Part shown: positions 37,311-49,995 of the stretch, piece by piece
Numbering within the stretch: the first letter of the stretch is position 1
Layout: every line of letters starts with the position of its first letter
NCBI GenBank assembly: GCA_026261815.1
Contig: JAMPIT010000437.1
Span: 6,026,001 to 6,090,000 of the forward strand
Direction of reading: 5' to 3'
Length of the DNA stretch: 64,000 nucleotides
From: Monarcha castaneiventris obscurior
Taxonomy: Eukaryota > Chordata > Aves > Passeriformes > Monarchidae
Program-made: the position numbers and the translations under genes
Notes under the pieces: generated by a model
Seen by the model: only the letters and a program-made list of their open reading frames with translations
Told to the model about the DNA's origin: nothing
Databases searched by the model: none

Positions 37311-40300
37311 GGGCAGTATAGATGAGGAGTACTGCAATGCACAATCATTTGACTTCATGTTTTTGTTCCCTTGGGTTACCAAACCTCTCCTGAAGAGTTA
37401 GATTTGAAGAAAATTGAAAGAACTATCATTGCTTTGTCCTACCCTGCTGCCTGTTGGATGACTTCTTAGTTTGGTTAAGTTCCTGGAAGCTAAAAGTCAC
37501 TTAGACAGATAATTTCTGTCAAGGACATGCTTAATCAGCTGCACTCAGGTAGGAGGTAACAGCAGCTTTCTCTTGGGCTTTGTAGTAAGTCTTCGTATAG
37601 ATAAGCAACATGGTACACTGGCAGCTTAAAAGTGTCTCTTGTGTTTGAAGCAAACTCCATGGACTCTAAGCTGTGTTCAGAGTTACTTTGATAAATGCAT
37701 ATCTTAAATTTTCTCAGCCAGAGAAAAGTTTTTAAAACTGGTAGACCACCTTCCCCAAGCCAGTGAAAGTTTCATGTCATTTGCCTCTTCTATTTCCAAT
37801 TTTTTCCACATCCAAGCTGAAAGAATAAAGCCTATTATACTTCAAGAAGTGTATTTTGATTCCTTTTATGCTGTCTTCTTTAAATATGATGTTATATGAC
37901 AGTATTATTGTAAATCTAAGAGTGATTCTCTTCCCTTTGAAGCTCAGACCTATTCTTCATTTTACTGTGTCTACCAGCTTCACGTGGCCCGCTCTGCAAG
38001 GTTCCTGTGAAGATGCAGTGCATCTGCTTTTGTGAACTCTGTCATCTTCTTCTCAAATGCAGAGCTGAATTCAACTTTGATATGAGAAAGGCTTAGAGAA
38101 AAATTACTCTCTGCCACTGGAAATCCTTATAGTTTTTGTTAGTATCCTATTTATAGCCTGCTCTTTAGTGTTGCTGCATTGTTTGACTCTTGAGTGTTCC
38201 TCCAAGATGCAGTGAATGCCTTTGAACAGTGCTCGCTCTTAAAAAATTACTGTGTCTTCACACACATATCTGGGTAATGTAGACAGTGAAGTCTTATTCT
38301 TTTTCCTTTCTTCTGCTTTGATTAGGAAATATCACAGGATCATTACTTTATAATTTTGGCTATAGATCATATTTGAGACAGAAACTTCTGTAGGCTCTTC
38401 AGTGTGGTAAACCTGTATCCAACAGCCAGGATTTATTTCATGATTTGATTATTTTGGTTTCAGAGATTCCTGTCACAGGGGAAACATTGATCCTCTAGTG
38501 GGACATCCATCAACGATTTGAGAGGATATTTATCTATACAAAGAACTGTTCCAGAATATCTCTTTCCAAATTAACTGTGTCTATGAATGGTCTTATTCCT
38601 TTAATATTCCTTAATCTGAAGTGTGTTCTGCTGTAATCTACTCATGAGCAATAATAGAGGTGAATTAATTTCTTGAAATTTGTTGAATAAGGTTGATTAG
38701 CTACAAATGCCTATGGTAAAATGATTTTGAGAGTTATTAAAATACTTGCCTTTCTCTGTACAAAAACTTTTGCTGTATGAGTTTATACCAGCCTGAAGGT
38801 CTGGCCCGTGCATTGAAGCCAGCATTTGACTTTCCTTTCCTTATGTATAATTCATTTGGTATATCTAGTCTTTGATATTGACTGGCTAGTGTTTTTTGGG
38901 GTTTTTTAATTTCTAACAAGATATGGATTTTAAGCTTTGGAGATATTTTCAAGAATTTATATTTCCGATTCATACTCACACAGTGAAGCTCACAGAAACC
39001 TCCATGATAAGGAAATAACTTATATGTGAAAACACTTGAGCGTTCTTTTTCTGCTACCATTGTATTTGAATTGATTACATAGTGTTTATTAGCCAGTAAC
39101 TGCTATAATTTGCATATTGGCAATAAGTCAGTATCTGAAATTCAGGGTTTAGACTGTTTTGTCAGGTGGGCCTTTGACTGTGGTACCTCATGGATGCTGT
39201 GTTTTGCTGCAGTGATTTAAAGTGGTTGTACCAGCTGCCAACATTGAGTTTACAATGAATTATGCTGATTCTGCTCTTATAAAACTGCCTACCAGATATG
39301 CATACTTGAGGCCTGATGATTTTTATTTTTTAGTCAAAACATGTAGCCTTTACTTTGTCTAGCCTACAAGACTTTCTCTCCTCCGTGGAAGAAAAGGTTG
39401 ACTTTTTCCTATCAGCGTTTTAACTCATCATCACAATTGATCCTGTATGTTCTTTTGATATGTTTGCTTTGATAAGAAGGCTTATATGGTAATTGCAATT
39501 GGCAGCAGGTAGATATTCGGGATCAGTGGTACTGATAGGTCCTCTTAGGAAAGTTCTAACTGTGTCAGTCTGGCTTTGTAGAGCAATCAAAATGTGCCTA
39601 AACCCACGTTCTAACAGAAGAGGCAGGATAGGAAGTAGCAGTAAAAAGCATCATGATTTGTACCTCTTGTTAATATTGCAGGTATCATGTCCTGGCCTTG
39701 TGACTTGTGCAGCAACTTTCTGTTCTTTTGAAGAGTTCTGCTCAAACATTTTCTACCACCAAGAGACTAACCCACTGACTTCAAACCACTTCCTTGAATA
39801 CAGAAATCCAGGCAGGGTTTTAAAGGAATTGGAAACCTTTTATTTTGTCAAGCTTGCATGAACTCTTAAATTGTAATTAACATCAGTTTAACTCCCATAC
39901 CTGAATTTCTTTCAAGCATTGCAGGATGTAGATGCAGATGCACTGATGCTGGTTGAGCACTTAGAGATGTTTCTTAGTTAGTGGTACATAACCAGTCAGC
40001 ACTGGACCTAAGCAGTGGAGCTGGCAGCTGCCAATTTCTATGGTTTGAGTTTTGCCACAGGTTATTTGAGGCTGTGTGTAAGAAGGGATCTGATCCTTCA
40101 GTGTTTGTGTTCATTACTCTGGTGTTGCTGGGGAAAGAAAAATCTTAGAGTAATGTTATTTTTATTAGAGCTTAACTGAGTTTGCCTTCCTGAGATATGC
40201 AGTCGATACAGCTTGTTAGACAGTATAAGAAGAGTCAAAATATGTATAAATTCCTTTGTCTATCACTTTTTAATGAGTTATTTATTACACTTTTCATCAT

Positions 40301-41374
40301 GTAGGGATTTCAAGCTTGATTTCATTTATGGCAAGCTGTTATGATATACACATTGAACTCAATATTTTATGCTTTCAGAAACTGATGAAAACTAAATAAG
40401 TTCATGAAAATGAGTGCGCTTTTTTAGTCTTTGAACCTTTTAACTGCAGCTTGAGATCCTACAAAAAGAACCGCATGGTTCGTGTTCTTCTGTAAACAAC
40501 TGTGCCTTTAAAGCACAAAAATAATTTTAAAAAATGCAAAAAAGCAAAATTTTACTCCATAAGAAACATCTGGTAAGTCTTTGTAGTCATTGTAGGTTGT
40601 CTGCATGAGGAATCCATAAGAAATATATGCAATAATATTAAAAAATGATGCTACGAAGAGCATCTTTGTAGAATTTTTTTTGTCATGAAGTGTATGTACA
40701 CATTAATAACTTCTTTTTTTCTTTTTTTTCATGTGTAGTAAATACTTCCTGTTCTTGGACTCTTTAGAGTTCAGTTCAAAAATTTGTGCCACCTTTCTTT
40801 CTCTTTTTTTTTTAATTTAATTTTTTTTTCTTAGCTATGGGTGTCTAGAATTCAGTTGTTATAACAAGTGTTAGAGAGTAAGTTTCACATGCAAATAATG
40901 GCCTTTTCAGTGATAAGTGGTTCAATTGCCAGTGTAAAAATAGACACTTCCTCATACCTTTGTGCCATGCCATTTATTATTCTATATTAGCATCTGTGAA
41001 GTGCTATTTAATGCTTTTCAGTGCTGTGTGTGTGGCTCAGTAGCACAATGAGCCAGCTCAGCCTGATGGACCTCGCTGTCCTTTCAGCTGAAAAGCCAAG
41101 GCTTGGTGCAATATCCCTGAAAGAAGCAATCAGTGGATTTACAGAACAACACAGCGCACTAACTTTTACTGCCTGTCCCCAAAACATAATATTAAATTAT
41201 GTGCTAAAAGGATATTAGGGGCACGGTCTTTGGAAGAATCCAACTTGCATCCCGTCCGAATTAGCATATAGATGAGCTGGAGTCTCAGATGAAGCACAGC
41301 CTAGATGAGTTTTCCAGCATTATGCTGCTTTGTACATTATCTCTGTCAAAATACAGCTTTGTGGATAGAGCCTT
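37311..41374. other. Unique non-coding DNA, no gene seen
   Basis: A+T-rich single-copy DNA with octamer motifs at 39108-39115 and 40889-40896 and T-rich runs near 40710-40730 and 40800-40830. A 122-codon frame (39493-39861) and a 107-codon minus-strand frame (38737-39060) are within the range expected by chance and match no known domain. Confidence 0.55.
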
Positions 41375-41408
41375 ACACACAGACACACACAGACACACAG
41401 ACACACAC
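41375..41408. repeat. CA-type microsatellite (ACACAG/ACAC units)
   Basis: Thirty-four bases of alternating ACAC and ACAG units. The frames crossing it (41289-41513, 41305-41559 and two minus-strand frames) are artefacts of the repeat. Confidence 0.92.
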
Positions 41409-44400
41409 TTTTTTGGAGATGTTGCATACGCAGCAAGGAAAACAGCAACAGACACAAGGGACAGCATTCACCTCTGTTTCCATGCTTCCTGTGCCTTATC
41501 AAAACAGACCTGATTCACGTGTATGCAGCCCTGCATCACATAAAATGTTTTCACCATAAGACAACTCTTCTTGTTGTCCCCTGGAACAGTATTTAACCAT
41601 TCCTAGCATAGAAACTGTTAAGCATGAAGTAGTTTTGAAAACTTTGTTAGAATTGCAAGTGTCTTCAGTCACATGACTTCTACAGTTCAGCTAGGACATT
41701 ATTCTGTATACCAGCAACCTAGGGCCTGGGTATGACCTGGAAAATATTGTATAAACCCCTTCCAGTTAAATATGAGTGAAACCTAAAGACTTCTTTATGA
41801 AAACAGTAATGTTGTGTTTGCAGAATAAAAATAAATAGCACATTTAGGAACTGGGACTCGCACTACTGACAGAGCCTAGAAATGGGGTTGTCGGGCAAAA
41901 CAACAACAATTGTACTTTGGAGAGCTTAAGACTGAATAGTACCTGGCAAAGAATGTAAATAATGACATCGGGCCCCTTTGCTTTGGTGCAAGTTGCTGCC
42001 AGTCTTGATTGTGCATTTTGAGAAGGAGAAATGCTTATATCTCTATGAATATTTGACATAATACTAAAACCAGTGTGGCAAAGATGGCTCTTCAGCGTAA
42101 CTGGCATCAGTTGAAAGAGTTCCTCCTCTAATGAAGCATTTTTTTCCCAATTTATTTTGTAGCTGCAAAGAACAGAACATTTTGCACTCTGGTGGGATCA
42201 TTATTCAATGGAAATTGAATACAGGAATGGGGCTTTTGCAGAAAGGCCTTCTCCTACCTGGCTGTTTCCTGTTCTCTTGCAGGTCAGGTATTAAGCAAAA
42301 ATTCCTCCCCACATGGAATATTGAGGCCCGGGTGCTACCAGGAGAGAGAGTAATTATTTTTCTGAGCACTGTTGGCAGGAAGAAAACTTTTATTACTAGC
42401 TTCACATCATCACAATAAGAGTTTAAAAAGAATTATTAAGTCACTGATGGCAGTGTAATGAATTATTAATACAAGCACTTTATAAAAATGAATGTTTACT
42501 TATATTTGAAGTTCTCCTCTTTGAGAATGTGTGTAAATAAGAAAATATCTGTGTTGATTCAAGACTAAACCTGAGGGATCTGTTAAGGTCTTAGTGCAGA
42601 CCACTCGGGTTGTTTGCAATAGTCTTACTGAATTCAGAACTTAGACTGTGTTAGTAGAGGAAAATCTATTTTCTTGCAATTAATTTACTTTGTTTACACT
42701 AGGGAGGTAAATATAACTTTGGAACTATCATTTGCATCCTTGCAACATACATTATCAGGTAAAGAAAAACTAGCGCTTTCCACCTTTTGTTTTTACTTAA
42801 AAGTTACAAACAAAAGAACAAGAAACGGAAAAAGCCAGCTTCTTTCTTTTTTTTCATTTAAAAAAATATTTATCACACCTTTCATCAAGGATTTAAAATG
42901 CAGCTGTGAATGGATTCCTGTCAATGAATTTGCATTTTCCTACCATGTATTTCTCCACAGACAGTCTAGTTGACTCAAAAAAATGACACTGCCTCATAAC
43001 AGTTGTAGCAGCATAACATTCAAAATAGAATTAAAAGCCTAGAGCTTTTCTTACATCATGCTGCAAGGCTTGTAAGGAGCAAAGTACCAGAGAGGGTCCC
43101 AAGAAAGACTATTTGAGATTCCTTATTCCTAATCATATTTCAACTGTGCAGGACTTGTCACCTTCCTGGCAGATATTTGAACATCTGCCCAAGAAAGGTG
43201 GGATATCTGGGTGGGAATTACCACTGGAGGGGAGTTACCATTTGTTTGAGACACGAATCAGGTTTTGTAAATCACTGAGGCTGTTGATGGAATGAGAACA
43301 ATGGGCATTCTTACCCTGTGTTTTGTTTTTTAAAATAGTCCATTTGTTTGGTCCTTGATCCTTGAAGGCATTTAAGTGACTAACAAGTAGGTCAGAGCAA
43401 TATATCTCACTCACTTGTAAACTTACTTTGACGTGGTGTGGTGCAAGTAGAAGTAGAGTGAAGGTGAGGACACAGGTGTTACCCATACAAATGTGGACAA
43501 AGGGCAAACCCGTCTTGTATGTCTCCCTAAAAACAATAAATCTTGAAAGGATTTGAGTTATGGTAATTTTCAGCTGTTTCCTTTTGGTTTTTTTTTTTTT
43601 CCCCCCAGAAGCACATAGCTGAATTCTGTGAGTGCAGAAAATATGTCTCTGATTAAACAAATGCTCTTAAAAATATTGGGTAGTATGAGGAAAAAAATAG
43701 GAGAAATTAGCAGAAATTTGTTTAAATTGTATTGATGGTGGGTGAATGAGATGCTGCTCTGACAAGTGCCCCAGACAGTCCCTGCATTGACATATTTTCT
43801 CTGAATTTTATCAGGGAGGCTTTTGTGCACTTTTCCATATATAGTTTGCCCTGTGGATATGAGAAGGTGTTTGTTCCACAAGAAACAATAGCAACCAGAA
43901 GTGGAAATTACTGCCAGCTCATCAGATGCAATCGAATAATAATGAAAGCTAATGCAAGACAACATTCAAGGTTATTTTTAAATCTTTGTAAAGGTCAATG
44001 TATTCAATGGTATTCAATTCCAACTGCTGAAAGAGTTGCTGTGTTTAAATATGATGCCCTTGTTGTTAAGGAAATAAAAGATTCTTACCAGGAAGGGCAA
44101 ACAGGACAAAGTCATATCTATGTCTTCTTATAGCATAATTTAGGAAAACGATTTCAGAAATATTCTTTTGATGATTAGTTTCAGTCTCCAGAACCTGTGT
44201 ACTTTTTCCTCCATCTCAAGCTGCAAAGTTCATTAGTAGAGAAAGAGCAAGGTGCCTCCTTTGTGGACCTTTTCTACACTGGATAGCTGAAGAAAGCAAA
44301 ACCTGTCTCATGACTCTGACTGGTGGAACCTCTGGAAGTTCAGGAGATGTCATTAGGCAATCATTTGGCCACTGTAAAAATATCACCATGTAAATGTTGT

Positions 44401-45889
44401 AATGTTTATGCTCTTTTGTATTAATGGCTTCTGCCCTCGTTTTGTTATTGTGCTTATAGCAGGAGAAAAAGATCCAAACTCTCAGAAATGGAGAAATAAG
44501 GAATAAAAGGAGGGGGGAAACAAAGAAATCAAAGCACCATAGTGGAGGTATTGACTTTAGCTAGCTAGACGTGTCTGCATCACCTCTGTATGTTGCTAAT
44601 TGCTGAAGAATATGAAAATTTTGCTTCGCAATATCAAATCAAAAATGCTGCCAGGGTGTTTTGGAGAGGAGAAATGCCAGCATGGAGCCTTGTGCAAATG
44701 CAGAGTCCCTTCCCTGTACGCAGGAGGCCAGAGTCTCTCAGCATCTGTATCGAAGGCAGGAACTGTAGTACAGTACAGAAAATGAGATATTTGAAAGCTC
44801 GGTGATCATACAGCCAAAAAACAGAAAGGGAGAGGAAGGCACAGGAGTAGAGATATGGGAATCCATAGACTTTAATTTTAGAAATATTTATTCCCAAGTT
44901 AATGATTTATTTTTATTTTTTAAATTAAGGTAATATTGGAGCCAGGATGCCTATGATTAATAAAGGAAGAGAATTATCCTGAAAGGAATCTCAAACTTTT
45001 CGCTTATTCAGATGTTCATATTCTCTGTCAGTACGTGTTGGGCTACTCATGCAGCATTTCACATTGTTTACTTGCAACTCCATTTTCTGAAGGCTAAGAA
45101 TAATCATGGCAAATGTAACTTAACAATGTTAAACCCAGAGCAGATAATTCACAAGTACTATAAGTTCAACTAAGCTCCCTTTGAATAGGAAAAGTGTTTT
45201 TACATAAAGATTTAATACATCTTTGTAATGTAACACTGGCAAAGACGTTTAATAAATAATTCCTAGAGACAGCTTTGCATAAATATTTACCAGATTTTTT
45301 TCCACTGACAGGCACTAAAATGCTTTTGAAGTTGTGGACCTTAAGACCATCTAAGAAGGTCTATTCATACAAATGCTGCTCTCTAACATTCAAATAAACC
45401 ATCTGGATAAAGGTTAAGGGCAGAGATAGACCATGCAATGGCCATATCAAGTCTGTCATTTTTTCCCAGCCCTATTGATGGAATTTTTCAGAGTTCAGGT
45501 TGAAGGGAAAGAGGAACTAAAGGAAGAGGGTTGAGAAACAATCAGCAGAAACAACAAGCAGCACAGAGGAGACTACTCAGGGATGAGTTTTACTTCAGTG
45601 ATGTCTGCTACTGTGTGCATTGGGCTGTGCTGTGCCTTCCTTTAATTGTGTGGGTTTGGTGAAGAAAGCCTTTTTTAGTTGTTTTTTTAAATTTATTACT
45701 GACAGCTATTAAAACTTCAGATTAATGTGGAGGTGTGTCATTTCAGCTATAATGCACAGATACCAGAGCTGGATTTGCTTTAGGAGATTTAGAGTCATAT
45801 TAATGGCTGTCTCTGGGAGCTAATGCTGGAAGGGATGCTGAGTGTGCCACCTTCTGCCACGTAGAGCTGAAGCAGAGAAAAGATTGCTG
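41409..45889. other. Long unique non-coding stretch
   Basis: No gene and no recognised mobile element. Octamer motifs are at 42730-42737 and 42928-42935. A T13/C6 tract ending in AG at 43588-43608 is acceptor-like but leads to no supported exon. Opposed frames of 141 and 131 codons (minus, 43235-43660 and 43570-43965) and 102 codons (plus, 43825-44133) are not recognised. Overlap between the last two on opposite strands argues for chance. Confidence 0.55.
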
Positions 45890-46460
45890 GAGACTGTTTG
45901 AAAGCTGATGTGATTTCTTTGGTTACAACAATATTATCACCAATTAACTCGGGTCCAATGAGAATTTGTACAGCATTTTTAAAGTATTCCTCTGCAGGTT
46001 TCTTCCGGTATCAAGTACAGCAGTGTGAAAGAACAGCATCATGTCCTTAGAACCTACCAGTAAAGAGGAAATATTTACAACTTGTCTCTGAACAGCACTG
46101 CATGGATGATGGAGCACTTCTGAAAGAATATCTGTGAAGGAAATAAACCCATTAATTGAACAGAATTATTGCACACCAAAGCTACATGTTTGAGAGGTCT
46201 CTACAGTATTCAAATAACTATTGAACCATTTGGCACATCCCTAATAAAAACCTTTATCCATTAGCCCCATTGGTGCATGCTTAGGCAAATTAACTCTTTT
46301 ATATGTGGATCTAAAGAAAATGGTGTGTTATAATTAAATGATTCTTTTGGGGGCAGTAAACCTCTCTTCAAACAGCTTGAATATTAGTGCAGTCGTTTTT
46401 CTTTCAGCCCTACTAATCACAGCAAATTTAGCTTGCACAGCCAGAGTCAGGGTGCATGTT
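45890..46460. promoter_or_regulatory. Candidate conserved non-coding block
   Basis: About 570 bases of complex A+T-rich sequence with repeated homeobox-type cores (for example caattaactc, ataattaaatg), TTTATCCATTAG, a GCATGC palindrome, no repeats and no long frame. It is flanked by ordinary unique DNA. It resembles clustered developmental enhancer sequence; this is inference without alignment. Confidence 0.22.
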
Positions 46461-47975
46461 ACAGGACATTCTGGCAATGGCAATGAACAAATCCCATAAG
46501 AGTTGGTGTTTGGCTTATAAGAGGATTTTATCTGAAGTTAATGTAAATTTATCTGGATTCTTGCTGTTCATGAAATCGTGTTGCTGTTTAAGATGTCTGG
46601 TACTTGAGATATGTGTAGGTCAGAGCCCACCCCACAGAAGCCCATTGTATGACTGACATTGGATTTGAATGGAAGATCTAGAGGGCAAATGGCAGCTGCA
46701 GTCATCACATTTAAAAACAGAATCCCCGCTCCTCCAAGTCACTCAAGTTGTTCTCCCCAGTTTCCAAATCATTTGAAACTTATTTGACTTAGGTGACATT
46801 TTGAACGTTCCTTCTGATGGGTGGAAAAGGCACCAGATACTGAATCATAATGGAGCAGACCCTTAGTTACCTTGATGAATATTTAGGCCAGGATTTCCTG
46901 ACGTGACTACCAATGGCTGGAATCTGATACTTTGAACTGTGCCTCATTTACTGGAAGTGCTGAATACCTGTTTTTCTGAAAACTGGGCTCTATGGACGTG
47001 ACCTGTTCTGACTTTTAGTTGTAAAGCTAAATGCTCCATGTTTAAATGCTGCAATCTCCTGAGACCACACAAAGCTGCTTTCAAAAAATACGAGTATATG
47101 CATTAGCCTTTAGATATTTGTCTAGAATATAGAAAGCAGTCTTTATAACCAAATTTAGTTTTGGGTTTCCATGTTTCTACTGGATATCTACTGGAATTAA
47201 CAGGATGAAAGATTTATTCATACCTCTTTTTCTTTGCTGCTTTCTACATTTTCTGCTGTTGGGCTTGTGGGTGTGCTCCTGCTGAGAGGGGCAGGGGATT
47301 GCTCTCAAACAGTTCCAGTGCAGTTGGTTGGTGGCTGCATCTAGCACAAGCCTCTGTTGACAACTACATCATTTTATTGGCATTGAGGATCTATTTTTGG
47401 TTAGGGTTTGTTGGGTTTTTGAGGTAAAGAACTTACAGGGACTGCAAATTCTCTGTTTTGCCTTAAGGTCCAGCTCTGCCTTCATCTTTATGTTCTTCTA
47501 GGGAATGGTGGGCTCCCACGTGAGCCACTGTCATCATCCAAATACCGCTTTCCCCTGGGCTTTCTGAAGTACCTGATGCCTTGGAGCATTCAGATAAGTA
47601 TGAGGTACTTCACTATCTGATGGCCGAGGTCAAGAAGTTTGGCTGTTATCAAAGTAGAATAGGATTAACAACAAGATGTGATTCAAATGTTATGGACACT
47701 GCAGTTTTGAATTGCAATAAGCAAAGCAGATTTTTATTTTCAAATTATGTGCTGCAGGATATAAAAGGGCAAGCAGTTTATCTCACAGGACCATGAGCTG
47801 CCTTCAGTTTGCACATGCAGCTTACATTGGTGGGAGTCCCAGTGTATTCTGAGGACTCGGTCCAAACCTGACAAATCTCTTAAGGGGAACTGTTCAAATA
47901 GGAGCTATCCAATTTGTTTGCTGCTCTAAACTGGAAATTAGCACATTTAAAATGGCTAAATTCAGCATGCACGTG
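46461..47975. other. Unique non-coding DNA, no gene seen
   Basis: Frames of 66 (46456-46656) and 71 codons (47581-47796) only, neither recognisable. No repeat signature until the CR1 copy that follows. Confidence 0.55.
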
Positions 47976-48236
47976 GATCTCTCAGGCCTCACCACCCTCA
48001 CAGGGAAGAATTTCTTCCTAATATCTAATCTAAACCTGCCTCCTGTCAGTCTGAAACCCCTTTGTCCTATCACTACGTGTCCTTGTCAAAAGTTCCTCTT
48101 TGGCTCTCTTGCATCCCCCTTTGGGTACTGGAAGGTGCTACAAGCTTCTCCCAGAGCCTTCTCCTCTCCAGGTGAACAACCCCAACTCTCCCAGCCTGTT
48201 TCCATAGCAGAGGTGTGCAGCCCTCAGAGCATCTGT
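47976..48236 (-). mobile_element. CR1 retrotransposon fragment, longest copy
   Basis: The plus strand shows the reverse complement of the upstream part of the CR1 3' region: ctcaccaccctcacagggaa, then gaatttcttcctaatatcta, a tttgtcctatcactacgtgt block, a gggtactggaaggtgctaca block, gagccttctcctctccaggt, gaacaaccccaactctccca and gcctgtttccatagcagagg. It lacks the far 3' end of CR1, so this copy is truncated on both sides or cut by later deletion. A 114-codon plus-strand frame (47952-48296) is the antisense of the element and not a gene. Confidence 0.95.
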
Positions 48237-49839
48237 TTCTATGTTCATTTACATTTTGCCGCTGTAGAATGTTTACAGATTTTTATTCCCACCTGAGAAG
48301 GATAATGTTGCATTTGCTCCTGGTCAGGCACTGATTAACACTGTGCACTGATTTTGTTTAATCTGCCTAGGTTCTCCAAAAGTGGTAAGAGACATAATTT
48401 CCAAGAAAACATCACTCCTTTCTTCTTCCAAGAAAACATGATGAGTCATTTTTCATTGATTCTGTGAGATGAAAATTTGTCCATTATGAATTTAGAGACG
48501 TTTAGAAATTTCAGAAAAACAGTATTAGTATTCCATAACTGATTTGTTTCAGTGCTCTGTGTTTGTGAGGGCCACCAGTTCACTTCCAGGGAAGTGCAGC
48601 TGGGCTCCAGCTGTAATTCATAGCCGTTGTCTCAACTCTCAGCACTGGGGTTGTTTAACCTTGAGGCTGCTCGTGCTGTATTGGTGGTGATGCCTCATGT
48701 GCAAATGTGCTGCTTTGGAATGCAGAGATCGTACCTGGAATGTCCTACCTTGCAGACTGCATTAGGTTTTCTAGAAGGTGAAGCATTATTTTCCACGTCT
48801 CTCCTGGGATGTATCAAGAGCCTACTGAATTCTGTAAAGACTCGGTGTTTAGCTTGCTTACCAATCTCTAGCTATTATCAGATACCAAAGGAAATACATA
48901 ATGTAGCGCACAAGAAAGAAATGATGTTTCAGTATTATGTAAAAATCGCTGTTGTTCTACTTATTTGAGATTTTCTGTAAGTGCCAAAAAAGGTCTTTGG
49001 GTATCTTAAGTAAGTCTTATTCATTTCCACATCCAGAAATATTTCCTGGTAGTGGGAGCACCAGATGCTGTCAAGAATCACGGGTGCCAAAATGTAGGGT
49101 CACAGGTCTGACTTCAGAATGAGCAATTTCAGACCCAAAGGAGGCTAGAAACGTTTGGGATATTCAGAAGCGGAAAATACTTTCTCTTTTTTTTAATTTC
49201 CTTTTTTTTTGTTTTTTCCTCTTCTCATCTCACCAAAGAAATAGTGGTTGAGTTCTCACAGAAGTTCATTGCTCAGGCTCAGGCATTGACCAGGTTTTAT
49301 CACTTCACAGCTCACATTGCCCCAGATGAAGACAATGAGCCACAGCAGTTTTAAATGTTCTTAAAGTGACTTTATATTCTATCTGAAAAGCAAGAAGCAG
49401 CTCTCATTAATCTAGCTGGAAGTTTTCTGAAGGCTTTTGCCTCTATTGAAAAAGAAGGTTCATTGAAACTGAAGCATGTGAAAACCCGCTGAACCCTTGA
49501 CAAATTTCTTGTGTAGGTAGGTTTTAGAGTCCTTGAAGCTATTAGGTTCCCTCCCATCTATTTCCCAGCTCTCTGGTTTCCTAATGCCATTGATGCTTGT
49601 TGGGGGAATAATTGTTGCAGTGGTGGGGAAAGAAGTGCTGAACTCTTTAAAATAGCTTTTCTGCAGTTCATAAAAGTAAAAAGTAGTTCATGGCCTGCCC
49701 TCACCTCGAAACCCCAAAAATTTTGCACCACATTTATTCCAAATATGAAATTTTCCATATGGGGGATTATTTTGGCACAACTTTAGACTTTAGCTTTCTG
49801 CACTAATTGCAAAGCCACTTTGTTGGCTTCCTATAGACT
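48237..49839. other. Unique non-coding DNA, no gene seen
   Basis: It contains a pyrimidine-rich tract at about 49185-49240 and a 113-codon frame (48627-48968) that matches nothing I know. No repeat recognised. Confidence 0.55.
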
Positions 49840-49995
49840 TGCTTATAAACATTTTTCAGGATAATTAAATTGTTTAAGTAATTCAGCTGATCCTGTACAT
49901 AGTCTTATTTACAATGTAATTAGGACCACTGCAAGAAGCGTGCAAGCAATTAATGATTTAATCCTGGTGAAGAATGCTTTGAGTTTCAGGTTTGG
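49840..49995. promoter_or_regulatory. Candidate short conserved non-coding element
   Basis: A compact A+T-rich block with ttgcttataaac, gataattaaattg, attcagctgatcctg, gcaattaatgatttaatcc and several TAAT cores. It is repeat-free, with stops in all frames. The call rests on resemblance to enhancer-type sequence only. Confidence 0.2.

Noticed and set aside
41285..41559. Several frames on both strands with Thr/His or Cys/Val repeats
   Set aside because: They are translations of the CA-type microsatellite at 41375-41408.
43588..43640. T13/C6 tract then AG, with GTGAGT about 20 bases later
   Set aside because: The implied exon is only 19 bases, includes an in-frame TAG in one frame and has no partner signals; weaker than the 7921 case.
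47952..48296. 114-codon plus-strand frame
   Set aside because: It is antisense to a CR1 copy.
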